Assembly: GCA_015183035.1 (NCBI GenBank)
Contig: JACZZP010000008.1
Location: forward strand, 1,922,001 to 1,986,000
Source: Meloidogyne chitwoodi
Taxonomy: Eukaryota > Nematoda > Chromadorea > Rhabditida > Meloidogynidae
DNA: 64,000 nt
Direction of reading: 5' to 3'
Below are positions 37,029 to 52,400 of the stretch, piece after piece. Position 1 is the stretch's first letter. Every line of letters starts with the position of its first letter. Position numbers and translations under genes: made by a program. Under the pieces are notes generated by a model. The model did not search any database. It was not told where the DNA came from and worked only from the letters and a program-made list of their open reading frames with translations.

Positions 37029-38327
37029 ATAAAATTTATTTTAAATTTTTCAAAATTCATTATAATTTAAATATTTTATCCAAAACGTGCAAATAAGTTT
37101 TTTTTTACTTCGTCAAATTTTTTTTGATGTTATAGTTAACAAATAAAAATATTAATTAATAGAGACAGGGTTTGATTTAAATTAATATTTTTGAAAAAAA
37201 TAAATTTAATAATATATAATATTCTTGTCTTTATTTATTAATATTTTTTACCTTTAAACATTTTTTGGAAATCATTTGTTTTAAAAATCTCACTTTTTTA
37301 GTCTTGCTTTTTTCATTTTATTGTATTATTAATACTTGCCTTTTTGTTTAAAAAAAATAAAAATACTTGTTTAAAAATAAAATTTTTTTTTGTGATTTTT
37401 TAAAAAAATCAGTCATTTTTTAAAGTAAAAACTGAATATTTGGGACAAAAATAAATATATACTACTAGTTTAAATAAAAAAAAGATATTTCTCTTAAAGT
37501 AGTCTCCTTAAAATTTTTTAATTTTTTTGTTGAAATTTGATAACTTAGTAGAGTATAAATAAATGTGATATTCTTTACTTAAATTATCTATTTTAATATT
37601 AATATAAATTTTATTTAAACAAATTTTGTCTTTTTTTGTTTTAATAACCTTAAATTTATCTTTGGATTAATCTTTATGTTTATCTAATTTAAAAATTGCT
37701 TAAAATTGGCATTTTGTTTATTAATTTAATTAAATGAAATTTTATCCACGTTTTTATTTTTATTTGTTTCTCAATATTTTATGTCTCTCCACATATAACG
37801 TTATCTCTATTTTTAGTTTTTCTCTGCTTTCTATATTTGATAAAACTAACTCTTACAAATTTTATTGAATCTTTTCAACTTTTAGCTTTTACAAAGGTAT
37901 GTTTTTAAAAATTTTTTATTTTTTTTCGAGAAATTTTCCATAAACTCTGTTTGTCTGTATTTTTGATTTTCTTATATTTTTTCTCTTTTCCATTTCCTCA
38001 TATTTTCGCTGCTGGGGCAACAGTCCACCGCTGTGATTATTTTGAATATTTTTTTCTCCATTTCATCATTTGCCTTTCGTTAAAATTAAAAATATTTTTT
38101 GAGAAAAAAGCCAACCATCTGTTGACAGCGACAAATTTTTGTGAGGTTGGTCATTGCTTATTTGTTTGGTAAAAGTAGCTGTGTGAAAGAAAATTTAAAA
38201 GAGAACTGCCAAATATTTAAAAGTTTATTTATTTTTGTTTAGCCTTTATTTGTTTGACTATTTTAAAATGCATATTTAGTCAAAAATTGTTTTTTATTTA
38301 CTCGAATTTAATAAAAAAAAAAATAAT

Positions 38328-38401
38328 TACTACCAAAAGGATTCGAACCACCAACTTTTTTACTCAAAACTCATACACATCCAACTACACCATAGGATAA
38401 C
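38328..38401 (-). repeat. tRNA-like element
   Basis: Minus-strand A box TGGTGTAGTTGG (38381-38392) and B box TGGTTCGAATCC (38339-38350). Acceptor ends do not pair. Its downstream TTTTGGTAGTAAT resembles the element at 41161. Confidence 0.6.
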
Positions 38402-41160
38402 TTTAATAATTTACTAGTTTTTTGTATTTAATTTTTATTCTTATTTTATTCTTTAACAATTTTAAATTTTATGTGTTTTGTTTTAAGTAGCAAAAATAAA
38501 AACACAAAAAATTTCTTTTGCACAATATAAAAAATGCTTCATTCGTTAACACACCCAAAAATGAAATTATCAAAAGAACGCTCCCTAAAAAAAATTTTTT
38601 TATTTTAAATTTTAATCCTAAATTGTATAAGCACATTTTTCTATTTTTATTTAAAAAAATATTAAAATGAGTAATCTTAAATTTGTTCAATTTTTGTTCT
38701 TTCTTATTTTTTCGTTTATTTTTTCCAATTTCCTGCCTTTTTAATAAAATCCTTTTTTTATTCTCATTTTTTTATTTCCATTTTTGACAATTCTTTTATA
38801 ATTTTTCTTTTGTAAATTCTCTAATAATGCTTTAAATTAATCATTTTTTAGCAAAAATGTTCTAAAAATGGATATTAAATTAAAAATGTATAAATTAATT
38901 ATTTATATTGTTAAATTTCCGCTTTAATTCAATTGTTAATATTTTTTCCTATTTTAATAAATTTATTAGAATATTTAATTTATTAGGAAATTATCTATTT
39001 TAAATTAAATTTATCCGATAATTCTAAAAAATTTGCAATTTGATAATGTTTGAAAATCACTATTGTCCACACTTTTTAGGCTTTAACTTTTTAGAGATGT
39101 TCTAATTGAAAGATTATTAAATTAAAAAAGAATCCTCATATTCAGAGCTTTCGATTGATATAAAAATCGTTTAAAACGGATAACTACAAAAAAAGTTATA
39201 AGTCAAAAATGGTTTAAGGAATGTGTCCCTCTTTTAAAAATTCAAAAATGTTTATTTTTGGCATTTTGTTTAATTTATTAATTTAATGATATTTTATCCT
39301 TTTCCTTTTTTTCTATAATTTTATTCTCGTCTCTCTTATTTTTACATAGTCTCTAAAATTTAAAAAGTGTCAAGTTTTATAATTTATTATTTTTATTTGT
39401 GCATATGATTTTCCTTTTTTTCATTTTAATTTGTTGCTTTATTTCTCCTTTTATATATTAAAAGTACCAGAAATTTTTCTTTTTTCCTTTCAAATTTTAT
39501 AATTTATTTATTATTTTCAATGAAAAATCTTTTTAATTTTTATAATTTTCCAAAATTCTTTTTTATGCTTTTTTATCGTTTCTTTTTGCTTTTTAAAAGC
39601 CTTTTTTATGCACAGATGGACAAACAGAAAAAATAAAGTAATTTTTTATTAGAGTAATCACTCAATTTTTTTGTTTATTATTTTCAACAACTGACTGAAA
39701 ATAATAAATAAATAAATAATTTTTAGTTGTTTACTCTGACCATCACTACTTTTCTCTCAAAAATATTTTTAGAAAAAAAAGAACGAAAAATTGGACAATA
39801 ATAAAAATTAGGATGTGGACATTGACGTAAATAAAACTTTTTTTCTTGAAGCTCTTTTTCTAAAGATTATCAAGGTTTTTTACAATTTAATTCTATTTTA
39901 CTTGAAAAATATACTTCATTTTATATACTCGTTTCTCGTCTTTTAAGTAATTAAAAGTTTAAATTTCCACTAAAAAACAATTAATTTTCATTGTTTTTCT
40001 TCCATAAAAATATTTTTTTCTCTCAACATTTTTCTAAATAATATTTTTTGCCTAAAAAAATTTCCAAAAACTAATTTTCCATAAAACTCCTTTTTTCCTC
40101 TTTTTATTTTAATTTTGTAAGGCGTTCATTCCCCTTGGGAAGACATTAAAATTAAAGAAAGATAGCTTACATAATATAAATATATTTAATATTGGAAAAT
40201 GAAGAAAAATGTTTTTTTTAAAGATAATTAAAATAAAAATGAGAAAGAGTTTTAATACAGCAGAATTACTTGGATTAATAATATAAAAATATTTTTTGAC
40301 AATTTTTCTATTTTTAAAGTTTAGTTGACTCAGTACTTTCAAGAGATAATTATTTAATTAACAGTTAAATTTAATTTTTTTATTTTAAATTTTTTTTAAC
40401 AATTCAAGTGGCTTTTTATATTTTAATTTTTTAAAATCATTCTGTTGAAATTAAATTGAAAATAAAAATAAAAAATTTTAAAAGAGAAGATCCTTTAAGT
40501 ATTGATTTATTTTCTTCTCGTTTATATTTTTTATCTCGATTTTTGACAAAATGTCAAAGACAAATTGCCAATACAAAGTTAAAAAATACATTTGTTTTTT
40601 CCTTTCATTTTTCTCCATATTTACCGTTTTGTCAATTTTCCCAGTTTTACCATTTTGTCTATTTTTCCTTATTTACCATTTTGTCCTTTTCCTATATGAC
40701 CAATTTGTTCATTCAGCTTTACGTTTTTGTTACTTTTATATTTTCTCTCTAACAATCTCATGTTCTCTGTTATTTTTCGCACTGTTTGTGTGTGTGACAA
40801 ATGTCAACTTTTCTTATTTTTCTTTTTAATGCCTGTCTAGGCACTCTTACCTTCAACTAATTTTCCATTACACTTTCTCAATTGTCAAAAGCCAACAACC
40901 GACTTTTTTTTCTTTTTCAATATTAAATTTATTTTTAAATTTTGGTCGAAAGTTTTTCCATGTATCTTTTAAAAAATCAATTTATAAAGAATTTTTTTTT
41001 ATTTTTTTTTGTTGCGTGACAATGTTTATTATTATTAAAAATTGCTTGCGTTCAGGTACATAATATAAAAATATGTTTATTTTTTATCTCTAAAGATAAA
41101 AAATTTTTCTTTAACCTAAAAACCAACGTTCACTTGAAAAAGAAGAATTTAAAAATTCAA

Positions 41161-41244
41161 AACCACCAGTAGGTTTCGAACCTTTGACCCTTAAATTAAG
41201 AAATTATATGAAACCTAGATTATCCAACTACACCACAAAGGAAC
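41161..41244 (-). repeat. tRNA-like element
   Basis: Minus-strand A box TGGTGTAGTTGG (41224-41235) and B box AGGTTCGAAACCT (41171-41183), followed by ACTGGTGGTT. It shares the A box exactly with the element at 38328. Confidence 0.6.
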
Positions 41245-44097
41245 TTTATAGGTTTCAAGTTTTATTGTATTTAACTATTTATTTTATGCCTATTTTGCGT
41301 ACCAATTTTATTAATAATAATAAAATAATTAAATATTTCCTATAATTTTCACATTCTCATTTTTTATATTTATTGCGCAAATAAAAAAATCTTAAAATGA
41401 GAGAGATTAATATATTTTTATGTACTTTTTTTTTAACTGTCCTGCTTTATAATGGGGTTTTAGGGAAGGAGAAATGTAAAAAAGTAAAGAGGAAGGTAAA
41501 GGGTTAGCGCATTTAGGATGAGAAAAAATAAAAAACGGGTGAAAATTAGAATAAGAAATAGGGAAAAATAAATTTATCTATGAAAATAAAAAGTCAAAAA
41601 TACATTTTTTGTTTTCCCCTTATTTTTTCTATTTTTTTTTCAATATTTTTTATTTTACCTTTTACATGCCTTTTTCATTAAAAAAGAAAATAAAAGATTA
41701 TCTTTTGAGGGCATCGAGAAAATGAGAAAAAAGAAGAGTCTCCGTCAATTGAAGCTTTAAATTCAAAAAAAATTTTTTTACTTTATCCATTTAAAGTCTA
41801 CTCTAATTTAATGAGAGAAAGAGACAGAGGCTTTAAAAAAATATTTCTTTTTAATTAATTTTTTTAATTAATTAAAAACAAGGTTAGCCTTCAAAAACTC
41901 CTCTTTTTAGATGAAAATTAAATAGATTTTACCCTAAAAATTAAAAACAAATTATTTTAAGGTTCATAACCCAAAAGAATTGTTACAAATTCAAAAAGAA
42001 AATTTTAATTCGATAAAATTAAAAATTTTCTTCTTTATGGCAAAATGGCAATTTGACTTTTTTCTTTTTTAGCTTACTTAAAAGTACAGAGTCACAGAGA
42101 GGAGAGATAACATAAAGAGAGAAATAGAGAAATATTTAAATAAATGCAAGTCCTTTAAAAGCCTTAAAATTATCTTCTCTTACTTTTCTCTACTATATAA
42201 GTATTTTTGTTGATATCAATAGTAGAAGCGTGCAATAAAAACATTTTTTCGTCCGTTGAAGGTTTTTTCTTTTCTAAAATGTTCTAAGCTTTTTTACTTT
42301 AAGGCTTTCCCACCAATATAAGAAAAATTTTTTTTGCGCATTTCTCTACCTTTTAAAGAGAAAAAATATATTTTTTTTATCCTTCTTAGTATGGACAAAA
42401 AAGGAGGGGAAAAAAGAGAATTGAGAATAAGCCTAAAACATTTCTCTCTTATATTCTCTCACTTTTTTTAGCTATCGAATTGCCAACAAGCATGTCAGTC
42501 AGCCGCCATTTTTTTAAAAAAGGAAAAAAAGCTTTCCATGCTTCTCATAAATATATTTATACTTTTTGCCTGTTTTTATCAACCAAAAATACATAAATTG
42601 TATTTTTATTTTTTTAATTTTAAGTCAAAAAATATTTTTTGAATAATTTGAGTCCTTATGATCTTTGTGATGGTAAAATTTTATTTTTTAATTTTTATTC
42701 TATGTTTTTGTGTTTTGGATTAAAAAATATCACGTTTAATGGAACAAAAAATTGAAAATCTTTAATTTTATTATTTTTGGATATTTTGTTAATTTTTAAT
42801 TAAATTTCCTATTTTTAGGCATTTTTATTAAAATATGTATATTTTAAACTTTTACAGTAACACTTAAAATAATTTATATTTATTAAAAATAAATATATTT
42901 ATTTTTAATAAAACAATTGCTTAGGATTAGCTATTACTTTATATTTTTATTTTTACTTTTCTTGTTTGGCATGCATTTTTGATTAGTATATAGAATATAA
43001 TGCTTATATTTATATTCCTCTCTTTATCTAAAATTGAAGGGATTCTTTTCTAGATTATTTTTGTTTTTATAATTGCTACTCGAAAATTTCAAAAAAAAAT
43101 TTTTTGAAATTTTGGATCTTTATTTTATTGCAAAAAAATTATTTTTCTTTTAAAATGACGCTTAAAATACGTAAGCAAAATATAATTTGTTTTTTATTTA
43201 AATATTTATTCAATAAAATAATAATTGGGGGGCAAAGGTAGATTTAGCGTACTTAAAAATTTGTTTTCCTTTCGTTCCAAAAATAGAAAAAATTATAAAA
43301 ATGGAGGAAAATAATTTTAAGAATTCTGTTTTTTGGAAAAGGCGTCCTTTTCGTCGCGTCGTTTTTTATCGCGAAGTATTTCAATAGATGTTGTGTTTCA
43401 TTTATAATTAGATTCCTCAGAAAATTCGCTTAAAATGTTTAAAAATAAAAATTAATTGAGAGATCAATTTAGGAGATATAAGTCTGCGATGAACCGACCA
43501 ATGACTAATTGGATCAGTTTTTTTAATATTTTTCCTTTTTAGTCGTAACATTTCTTTGTTTTACCTCTGTCTTTTTTTAATATCTTTAAGATTACACATA
43601 AAAATATTTTATTTTTCCCATTAAACGAAAACAAACACACTCATCCCTCCCCTTAAGGAATTACATTTATTTTTTACTTTTTTGACCTCTTTTTTATATT
43701 AAATTCCAAGCAATATACTCCAAATTCCTCATTAAATGATTGTTTCATTCGTTTTAGAATTTTTAAATAAATAAATTGTTTTTGAAATTTTTTGAAATTT
43801 TCTAGAAATTTTTTAAATATTTTTTCTATTTTTTTATTTATTAAATAGGTTAATTTAAAAATGTGTTTATTTTGGCATTATGTTTATTTAATTTATTTTT
43901 ATAAAATGTCTACTTCTCTGTCATTTTCTCAATTCATCTCTAACACTATTTTCTTCTTTAAATAGACAAATCAATTTATGTCTAATTTCTTATGAAATTT
44001 AACTATTTTTTAATTTTGAAATGATTAATTCTAGTAAATTCGTGATTTTCTTTTTTTATTCTTTTTTTAAATTGTTTAAAATAAATTTATTTTTCAG

Positions 44098-44207
44098 CTC
44101 TCCTAATTGACAAATCCGGTAACAAAAAATCTAAACGCGTCAAACGCAAAGTGACAAAAACTCTTGAAAAAAAACTTTATTCGACTATTGACAACACATT
44201 TTTTTAA
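44098..44207 (+). CDS. Orphan basic last exon, possibly of the CDK inhibitor gene
   Basis: A textbook acceptor (tttatttttcag) opens a frame of 35 codons: LLIDKSGNKKSKRVKRKV, then TKTLEKKLYSTIDNTFF and a stop. Codon use is protein-like and the basic cluster resembles a nuclear signal. Two bases precede the frame, so it needs a phase-1 donor. The only upstream plus-strand gene whose last exon can offer one is the CDK inhibitor at 37024. It lies about 320 bp upstream of the calmodulin ATG, so a calmodulin 5' UTR exon is the alternative. Confidence 0.45.
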
Positions 44208-44526
44208 ACTTTTTAAAGGGTTTATTTTTAGTGTTCTCTCTACGGACTTCACTGATTGAAATATAATTTATTTTCTCTTTAATATTTTATAATATTCTAT
44301 TTCCAATTTTTCGTTCTTTTTCGCTTCAAAACAGCGTTAAAACAACACACACATTTTCTCCTTTATTTTACTCTCTTTACTGAGACATTTTGACTGAAAT
44401 AATATAAGAGAATATATTTCCCCTAAAACTTATTGATTTAAAACTCAACTAATTTTAGAGACAAACAACACAAAATAAAATAAAAAAGTTTTTATATTAA
44501 TATATTTTATTTGAAAACAACTAAAA

Positions 44527-45985
<1,459 letters not shown>

Positions 45986-47150
45986 TTGAAATAAAAAGAA
46001 GAAAAAAAGGAGATATATTTAAATAAAATGTAGAAAAAAATTATTTTTTTTTGGCGGTAAAAATGCTTGCCGTCTGTTATGTTTTTTGTGTTTTTCTATT
46101 TTTTTGTCTTCACATAAATATATTAATGATGGAATGGATGGATGATTGGTTTTAAAAGTATATTTTTTTAATTTTTAAAATTATTTCCATCCACCACAAA
46201 TTCTTTTTTTACTAAATATGAGCATTTTAAATTTTTTTTTTGAAAAATTTATGTGTTTGTGGAGGTACTTGTTTAAATATTTTAATTAAAAAGAAAATTG
46301 ATAAAATAAATTCTAACTTTTTTTTTGAAAAATTTTTAATGGTCAATAAATAAAAAAATATTATAATTCAAACATTCCCCTGATTGTAAAAAAAATAATT
46401 AATTTTTTTTAAATAATTTTTGTTAAGAAAAACAAGTACCTAAGTTAATAAAATAATTTTTTCAAAAATATTTGGAGGACATTTCTTTAAAAATTAAACA
46501 AATTTTTGTAAAATTAATGTTTTGAAATGTCCTCTATTTTATTTAATTTTAAATATTTTTTTCTTTCGTTTTCACTAAAATATAAAATAATTTCTCTGTC
46601 TCTCCTGACATATTTTTAATTTTTCTGTTAAATAAAAAATATATAGAGATTGGGGGAAAATTAAAAAAAAATAAATTTTCAATCTCTATAAATATAAAAA
46701 AAATAATTTAAATTTTTAGTAGTTAAAAAAGGTTTTTTTACTTATTTTAATAAATATTTTTGAAAAAAAAATTTTTTTAGTTAATCCCCACTTTTTTCTC
46801 TTTCCTTCTTTCTCTTGGTTGTCCTATAAAATTAATTAAAATTGTTTTAAAAAAATTTTTTAATTTTTTTACGGCATCTTTCTGTTTTTAATTATATATT
46901 TTTTTCTTTCTTTTGCAGTGAATTTTCTCTGTTCTATATATTTTAGTGTTTATGCATTTTCTTCTCTTTTATATTTTTCTTTTTAAATATTTAAAAACAC
47001 ATAAAAAAATGTTCTGAATAAACCTTATTATTTTTTTTTTAAATTTATTTTTTACTTAATTAAATGTTTTGGGAAATTAAAAATTTAAAAAAGAAGAAAT
47101 TTGACAAAATAATGTTCCTTTGAAATATTTATTTAATATTCCCTTCAATC
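45986..47150. other. Intergenic, no feature seen
   Basis: AT-rich sequence from the calmodulin stop to the inner edge of the right PDZ arm. A near-palindromic pair agagattggggg / caatctctat near 46644-46690 is weak. Confidence 0.4.
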
Positions 47151-49036
47151 GACACTCAAAATCACCCAGCACTGAATCATTTATTTTGGTAGTTAGTGCT
47201 CAAACTGCTTGTAATGAGGAGAGTAAAAAAGAAAGAAAATAGTGTTAAACTCAAATCTGGTCTTTTTGGCGCGAAACAAAGAAATCATGCGAGTAAACGA
47301 TGGGCTCTAATGAATGAGGAGACTACGCTTTTAACAATAGGAAAACATTTCTCAAGCGGCTACGCATTAATTAATCTGCGCGTGTAGAAGCAGGACAACA
47401 ACGAGGTTACAGATGCTTGTGCTGATTTGATGAAGAAAATTGAATTATCTAATTATATTTTGACGGTTTTTATATAAAAAATAAATACAAAATAAATTTG
47501 GTATAAAAACCAAGCTGAAAGCCCACAATTCAAACAACCGACTCCACAATTCACAAGGATTCTTCTCCTGCTTCTACTCAAGGCCAATCTCTCACAAGGA
47601 TCATTGCACGATGTCCACTGCCACTGCGTCAACGCCAACGATAACAGTTCAAATACCGCTGGAGGAGTTCGAGCCACTGGGCGCTAGACCAAACGACGGG
47701 TATGTAATTTATTTATATTTTTTTAATAAAAAGAAATTTATCTAATTATTTTTATCGTTCAGACTCGTCATTACCGATGTTCAAGAGGGATCTCCTGCGT
47801 TTGGACAATTGAAGGCTGGCGACACGATCCTGTCAGTCAACGGCAGGAAGATCAGCAACTTGAAGTACTTCTACCAGGTCATAGGAATTGCGCATCCAAC
47901 GGCAAACATCGAGATTCGACGACCGAGGACAAACGAGGAGCTGCCGCCAGAAGTCCGAACAGACCCTAGTGACAACCTTCCTGCCGAAATCAAGAATGCC
48001 ATTGCTCGGCGAAATGGCTACCACTATTCGGTAGATTTGAATAAAATAACAAACAAAATTTATTTATTTATTTTCCCCACAGTTGATGACCATCGATCGC
48101 GTCTCCGGAATTCGACTTGGCCTCTCAATCAAGACGAGGGACAATCGCGTGTTCGTCTCTGATGTTAAGGCCGACTCAATGTGCTCTCCACATCTCAAGA
48201 TCTTCGACCACATCGTCTACGTGAGCGGGGTACGAGTAACACAAGCTGACGTGGCGCAAGCGTTGCTGATAAAGAGCATGAAAGAGGTGAGAGACTTAAC
48301 TTTAATCCATCTTTTTTACCAATTTCTTTTTTTTTTTTCAGAACGCTCGTGTCGATGTCGTCATTGGTCGCCCAACTTCTCGTCAGGCGATTGCTGCAGC
48401 GAGGATTGCCCTGTCGCAGGAAGACGCTCATGACCCTCCATCGGTTAGGCTGAATGTTGATGTGCAGCAAGTCATGAGGCAACAGGTTTCTTTTCTTCTT
48501 AATTAATTTCTTTACTAATTTTTTTCATTATTTTTAATCCAGATAATGAGCATGGCAGGCCTGTCGCAGTTCCAGCCGACTGCCGTTCTTCGGGAAGGTC
48601 CAACACCGCCTCAACCTCCCAACCGGCGCATCACGTTCACCGGAAACAACGATATCGTCACGATCCAGAGTGATAATGTTGGCCGTCAACTGCGTCGAGT
48701 CACCGCTGGAGTGCCTAACAGCCCAATCCGCCAGCAGCAATAGAGAAGAGCGTGATGGATGATGCTGATGTCAAGAATAATTAGCCAGACATTTCAGCTG
48801 TATTTGTTAGGATTTGTAATATATCCCCAAACTCATAAATGTATTATATATTTCCCAGTATTGTCATTGTATCCCTTAATTTCACCTGTGATATGTATTA
48901 ATATTCTTTTTTGTAAATAATTATTGATGTTTGTAAAAATAAATTGTAATAAATGTATTAAACTTTGTAAATTAATTTAAATAAGTTTGAGTCTTTGAAT
49001 ATTTTTAATTTAGAAATTAGATTCATTTATCGTATT
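47151..49036. repeat. Right arm of a 1.9-kb inverted duplication
   Basis: Mirror image of 33541-35426, including about 450 bp upstream of the ATG and about 290 bp downstream of the stop. Confidence 0.95.
47611..48743 (+). CDS. Two-PDZ-domain protein, copy B
   Basis: The exon structure and protein read the same as copy A at 33834-34966: PDZ 1 near 47763-47930, PDZ 2 near 48085-48385, tail ending PIRQQQ and stop at 48741-48743. I saw no coding difference by eye. The upstream segments conserved with copy A (about 450 bp) should include the promoter, so both copies are probably expressed. The 24-residue frame start MSTATAST is preferred because it opens the conserved exon and the gene has a short leader (ctcacaaggatcattgcacg). 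Confidence 0.9.
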
Positions 49037-49059
49037 TTTGTATTTTGTAGTTTTCACTT

Positions 49060-49210
49060 GTAAAGTTTATTTTCTCAAGTTTATTTTCTCTAAGTTTATT
49101 TATTAAAAAAGTTTATTTTCTCAAGTTTATTTTCTCTAAGTTTATTTATTAAAAAAGTTGATTTTCACTTGTCAAGTTTATTTTCTCTTTATTTATTAAG
49201 AAAAGTTGAT
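49060..49210. repeat. About 46-bp tandem repeat
   Basis: Two and a half copies of gtttattttctcaagtttat plus tttctctaagtttatttattaaaa, directly outside the right PDZ arm. The left arm lacks this at its outer edge. Confidence 0.8.
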
Positions 49211-49462
49211 TTAGTTACCAAAGCTAAAGGTAAATAAATAAATTGCCTTTGTTTTTAAAAAGGCTTTGTGTTAAACTTAGGAATTCGTTGTTGTTTTCTC
49301 TAGTCAGTGCTTAAAAAAATTAATTTTGCTTACAAGTTAATTAATCAGCGAATTAAAAAAATATTTATTTTGTCAAAAACATTTAAAATTTCCCGATAAA
49401 ATAATTTTTTTAAATTAAATTTTAATTATATTTAAAATTAAAAAAAATATTTATACAAAATT

Positions 49463-52400
49463 TTATTCCTTTCCTTCTTCTTCTTTTTCCTCAGGTATTA
49501 CTTCTATTTTATTTTTATCACTCCCAATAACCTTAGAAATTGCAGCAGCTATAGCTATACCCCCTGCCGCTGTTTTTATTAAAGAATTTTTTCCATGTCC
49601 TGTAGTGGCGAGAAGAATGTCTGGGATACACTTATCTTCCTTTTTAAAAATAAAAAAAATTATTTCACTCAAAAAATTAAAAAATACCGCCAAAATTATG
49701 ATTAAATTAAAAATTAATTTATAAAATTAAATTAAAAAAAAAACCTCGAAATCTTCAGAATCACCATTTTCTTCTTCTGATATTATTGTTGAAGAGGTAA
49801 TAGATGGGAACAAACCTTTTGACATTGGATGAATAATTCTGCTTTTATTTGTTTTTTTAGACCCTTTTTTTAGTTGATCTACTATTTCATGAATTTCACG
49901 GCCTTAAAAAATAATTTAATAAAAATATTTTTTAAAAATCTCTATCTTATCCCACCCAGACTTTTTCTAGTTTTTCTCTAAAAAAATTGGATATTATTTT
50001 GAGATATCTGAGAGTAAGAAAATTAAGCAAAAAATACTTAGGAATTGGACAAGAGAAGAAGGGATAACTTAAAATAAAGGTGGGATAAGTTAGAGATTAT
50101 GTATTAAATTTATTTAAAAATTAAACCTTTAGTTTCTGGCAATTCTCTAATTAAATAAATTATTGAAATAGTCGAAGGAATAATAAATCTTTAAAAAAAA
50201 TTATTAAAAAAAATATATTTTAAATAATTCTTACAAAGGCACAAATGACCAAACATCAATTATTTCCTATAATTTATTTAAAAAATAAATTTAAAAAAAC
50301 GTACATATAAAGGTAAGGTAATAAAAGAGAAGACAAAGTTAATAACCTTAAAAAGTATCCAATTAATTTAATTAAAAAAATTGTAATTTTAAGTCTCTCT
50401 GACTTATACCACTACCCCGCGGTAGGTGACTGGAATAAGTGAGAAGAGGAATAAGAATTAAATTCACCCTTGACGTAATTAAACACTCAAGTTTATTCTA
50501 AACAAGAAAATGGAATAAATAAGAGAGTGGAATAAGTGGGAGAAATTTAAAAACAATTTAAAAAAAAACCGTGTTAGTCATAAAAACAATAGATTGAACA
50601 ATTGAACGAAATCTTTGAGGAACAAGTTCTGAAGTAATAAAAAATGCTATTGGACCCAAAGCAGCTAAAAATAAAAAACAAATAAAAAACAAATTTAAAA
50701 AAAACCTCCATAAGTTATTCCATAAGCAATTAAAGAAAATACACATCCATATTTAAATTTATTATTAATAAAAAATGTTGAGTCTAAGAAAAAAATATTT
50801 TTATTTTTTATAAAAAAAATTAAATAAAATACTTTGAGTAGTTATTCTATCAAATAAAATATAAAAACATAAACACAGAGTATTTGCAATTCCACAATAT
50901 ATTAGCATGGGACGACGACCAAACCTTAAAGTTTATTTTAAAAAATAAAATACTTTTAATTATTTAAAAAGAAATAAACTTGTTTTAAATTTTCCGGAAA
51001 CTTTTTATTTATATTTTTTATTTTAAAGTAAGATTTTTTTGCAGTATTCCGGAAAAGTTTATTTAAATATTCCGGAAAAGTTTATTTAAATATTCCGGAA
51101 AAGTTTATTTAAATATTCCGAAAAAGTTTATTTAAATATTCCGGAAAAGTTTATTTAAATATTCCGAAAAAGTTTATTTATTAAGGAAAGTAAGTTTCCG
51201 GAAAACCTGAAATTATTTTAACATTTCCAGAAAAGTTGGAGACATTCCGGAAAGTTTAAATAATTTTCCCTTAAAATTAATATTATATTTAATACTTTTC
51301 AACGCTACAAGTTCCTATAACAGAAGCAACAAAATTGGCGCATATAAAAGCGAATGAAGAATACTTAAAAATTAATAAAATAATTACATTTTTAATTCAA
51401 TAAAATAAATTAACTTGACTAGCGTTAGCATCAAAATGAGCTTCAAGTAAATCGGTAGAAATGTAAATAATAGGCCAAATACCAACTTTAAATTAAATTT
51501 AAAAAATATTTTAATAAAAAAAATAATTTTTTTAATTAATAAAAAATTAAAAAATATTTTTTTAATTAATTAATTAAATAAATAATAAAATACCAATAAT
51601 TTGCAATGAAAGAGTTCCAATAATAAAAGCTTTACGTAAATGGGGTTGTTTTAATACTTGTATTAATGTTTTAATAATTGATATATTATTTGATTTTCCA
51701 TCTTTTTTATGAGAATTATCTGCTTCTTTCATTATTTCAGAAATTGCTAATTCGTAATTATCTGGTTGTTTCCCTTTAATTTTTTTTAATAAAAAATAAA
51801 TAAAATTAATAAAAATAAAACCTTGATAATACTCCAATGATTTTATAGCAGCTTTTTTATCGTTACGATTTAATAATAAAAATTTTGGTGATTCCCTTAA
51901 TGGGAGAACAATAAAAATAGATAAAATGCTGGGAATAATTCCAAATCCTAAAAAATATATAAATTATTAATTAAATTTATTTTTTTTAAATATATTCTTC
52001 TCTTTAATATTTATTAAAAATAAATATATACCAACAAGTGCCAACAAATTTCTTCCTAACATTAAATCCATGCCCATACCCATTCCAATAACGCTTACAG
52101 CAATATAAGAAACTTGAAAAAATAACATTAATAATTTTAAATTTCTTTTAAAAATATAAACCTTCACTCAAAAAACTACAAGTTCCTCTTAATTGTGTTG
52201 GAGTTGTTTCCTTTTAAATTTTATTTTTAAAAATTGAACAAATAAAAAATAAACAAAAATTAAAATTAAATAAAAGAATAAACCTGAATAAATAAAATTA
52301 AAGATCCAAAAGAACCTCCTGAACCAACTGCTGAAACAATTCTACCCAAAATTAATAATTCTGGATTTTTCAAAAAAATACCTTAAATTTATTTTTAAAT

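Larger units (their letters stand above)
37029..44097. other. 7-kb T-rich region without clear genes
   Basis: Long poly-T and poly-A runs with no multi-exon gene on either strand. It contains two tRNA-like elements (38328, 41161). It may be one long intron of the CDK inhibitor gene or ordinary intergenic DNA upstream of calmodulin. The open frames at 40.4-40.8 kb are T-rich low-complexity sequence. Confidence 0.5.

Noticed and set aside
37875..37910. Possible 11-nt micro-exon (acttttag|CTTTTACAAAG|gtatg)
   Set aside because: Good splice signals, but its phase does not connect to the exon at 44098 and there is no other partner.
40456..40829. Two overlapping plus-strand frames rich in Phe and Ser
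   Set aside because: They come from T-rich simple sequence; no exon borders or recognisable protein.
43302..43388. 28-codon frame MEENNFKNSVFWKRRPF... with unusually GC-rich codons
   Set aside because: No splice donor, neighbouring exon or homologue could be found; kept only as a possible small frame.
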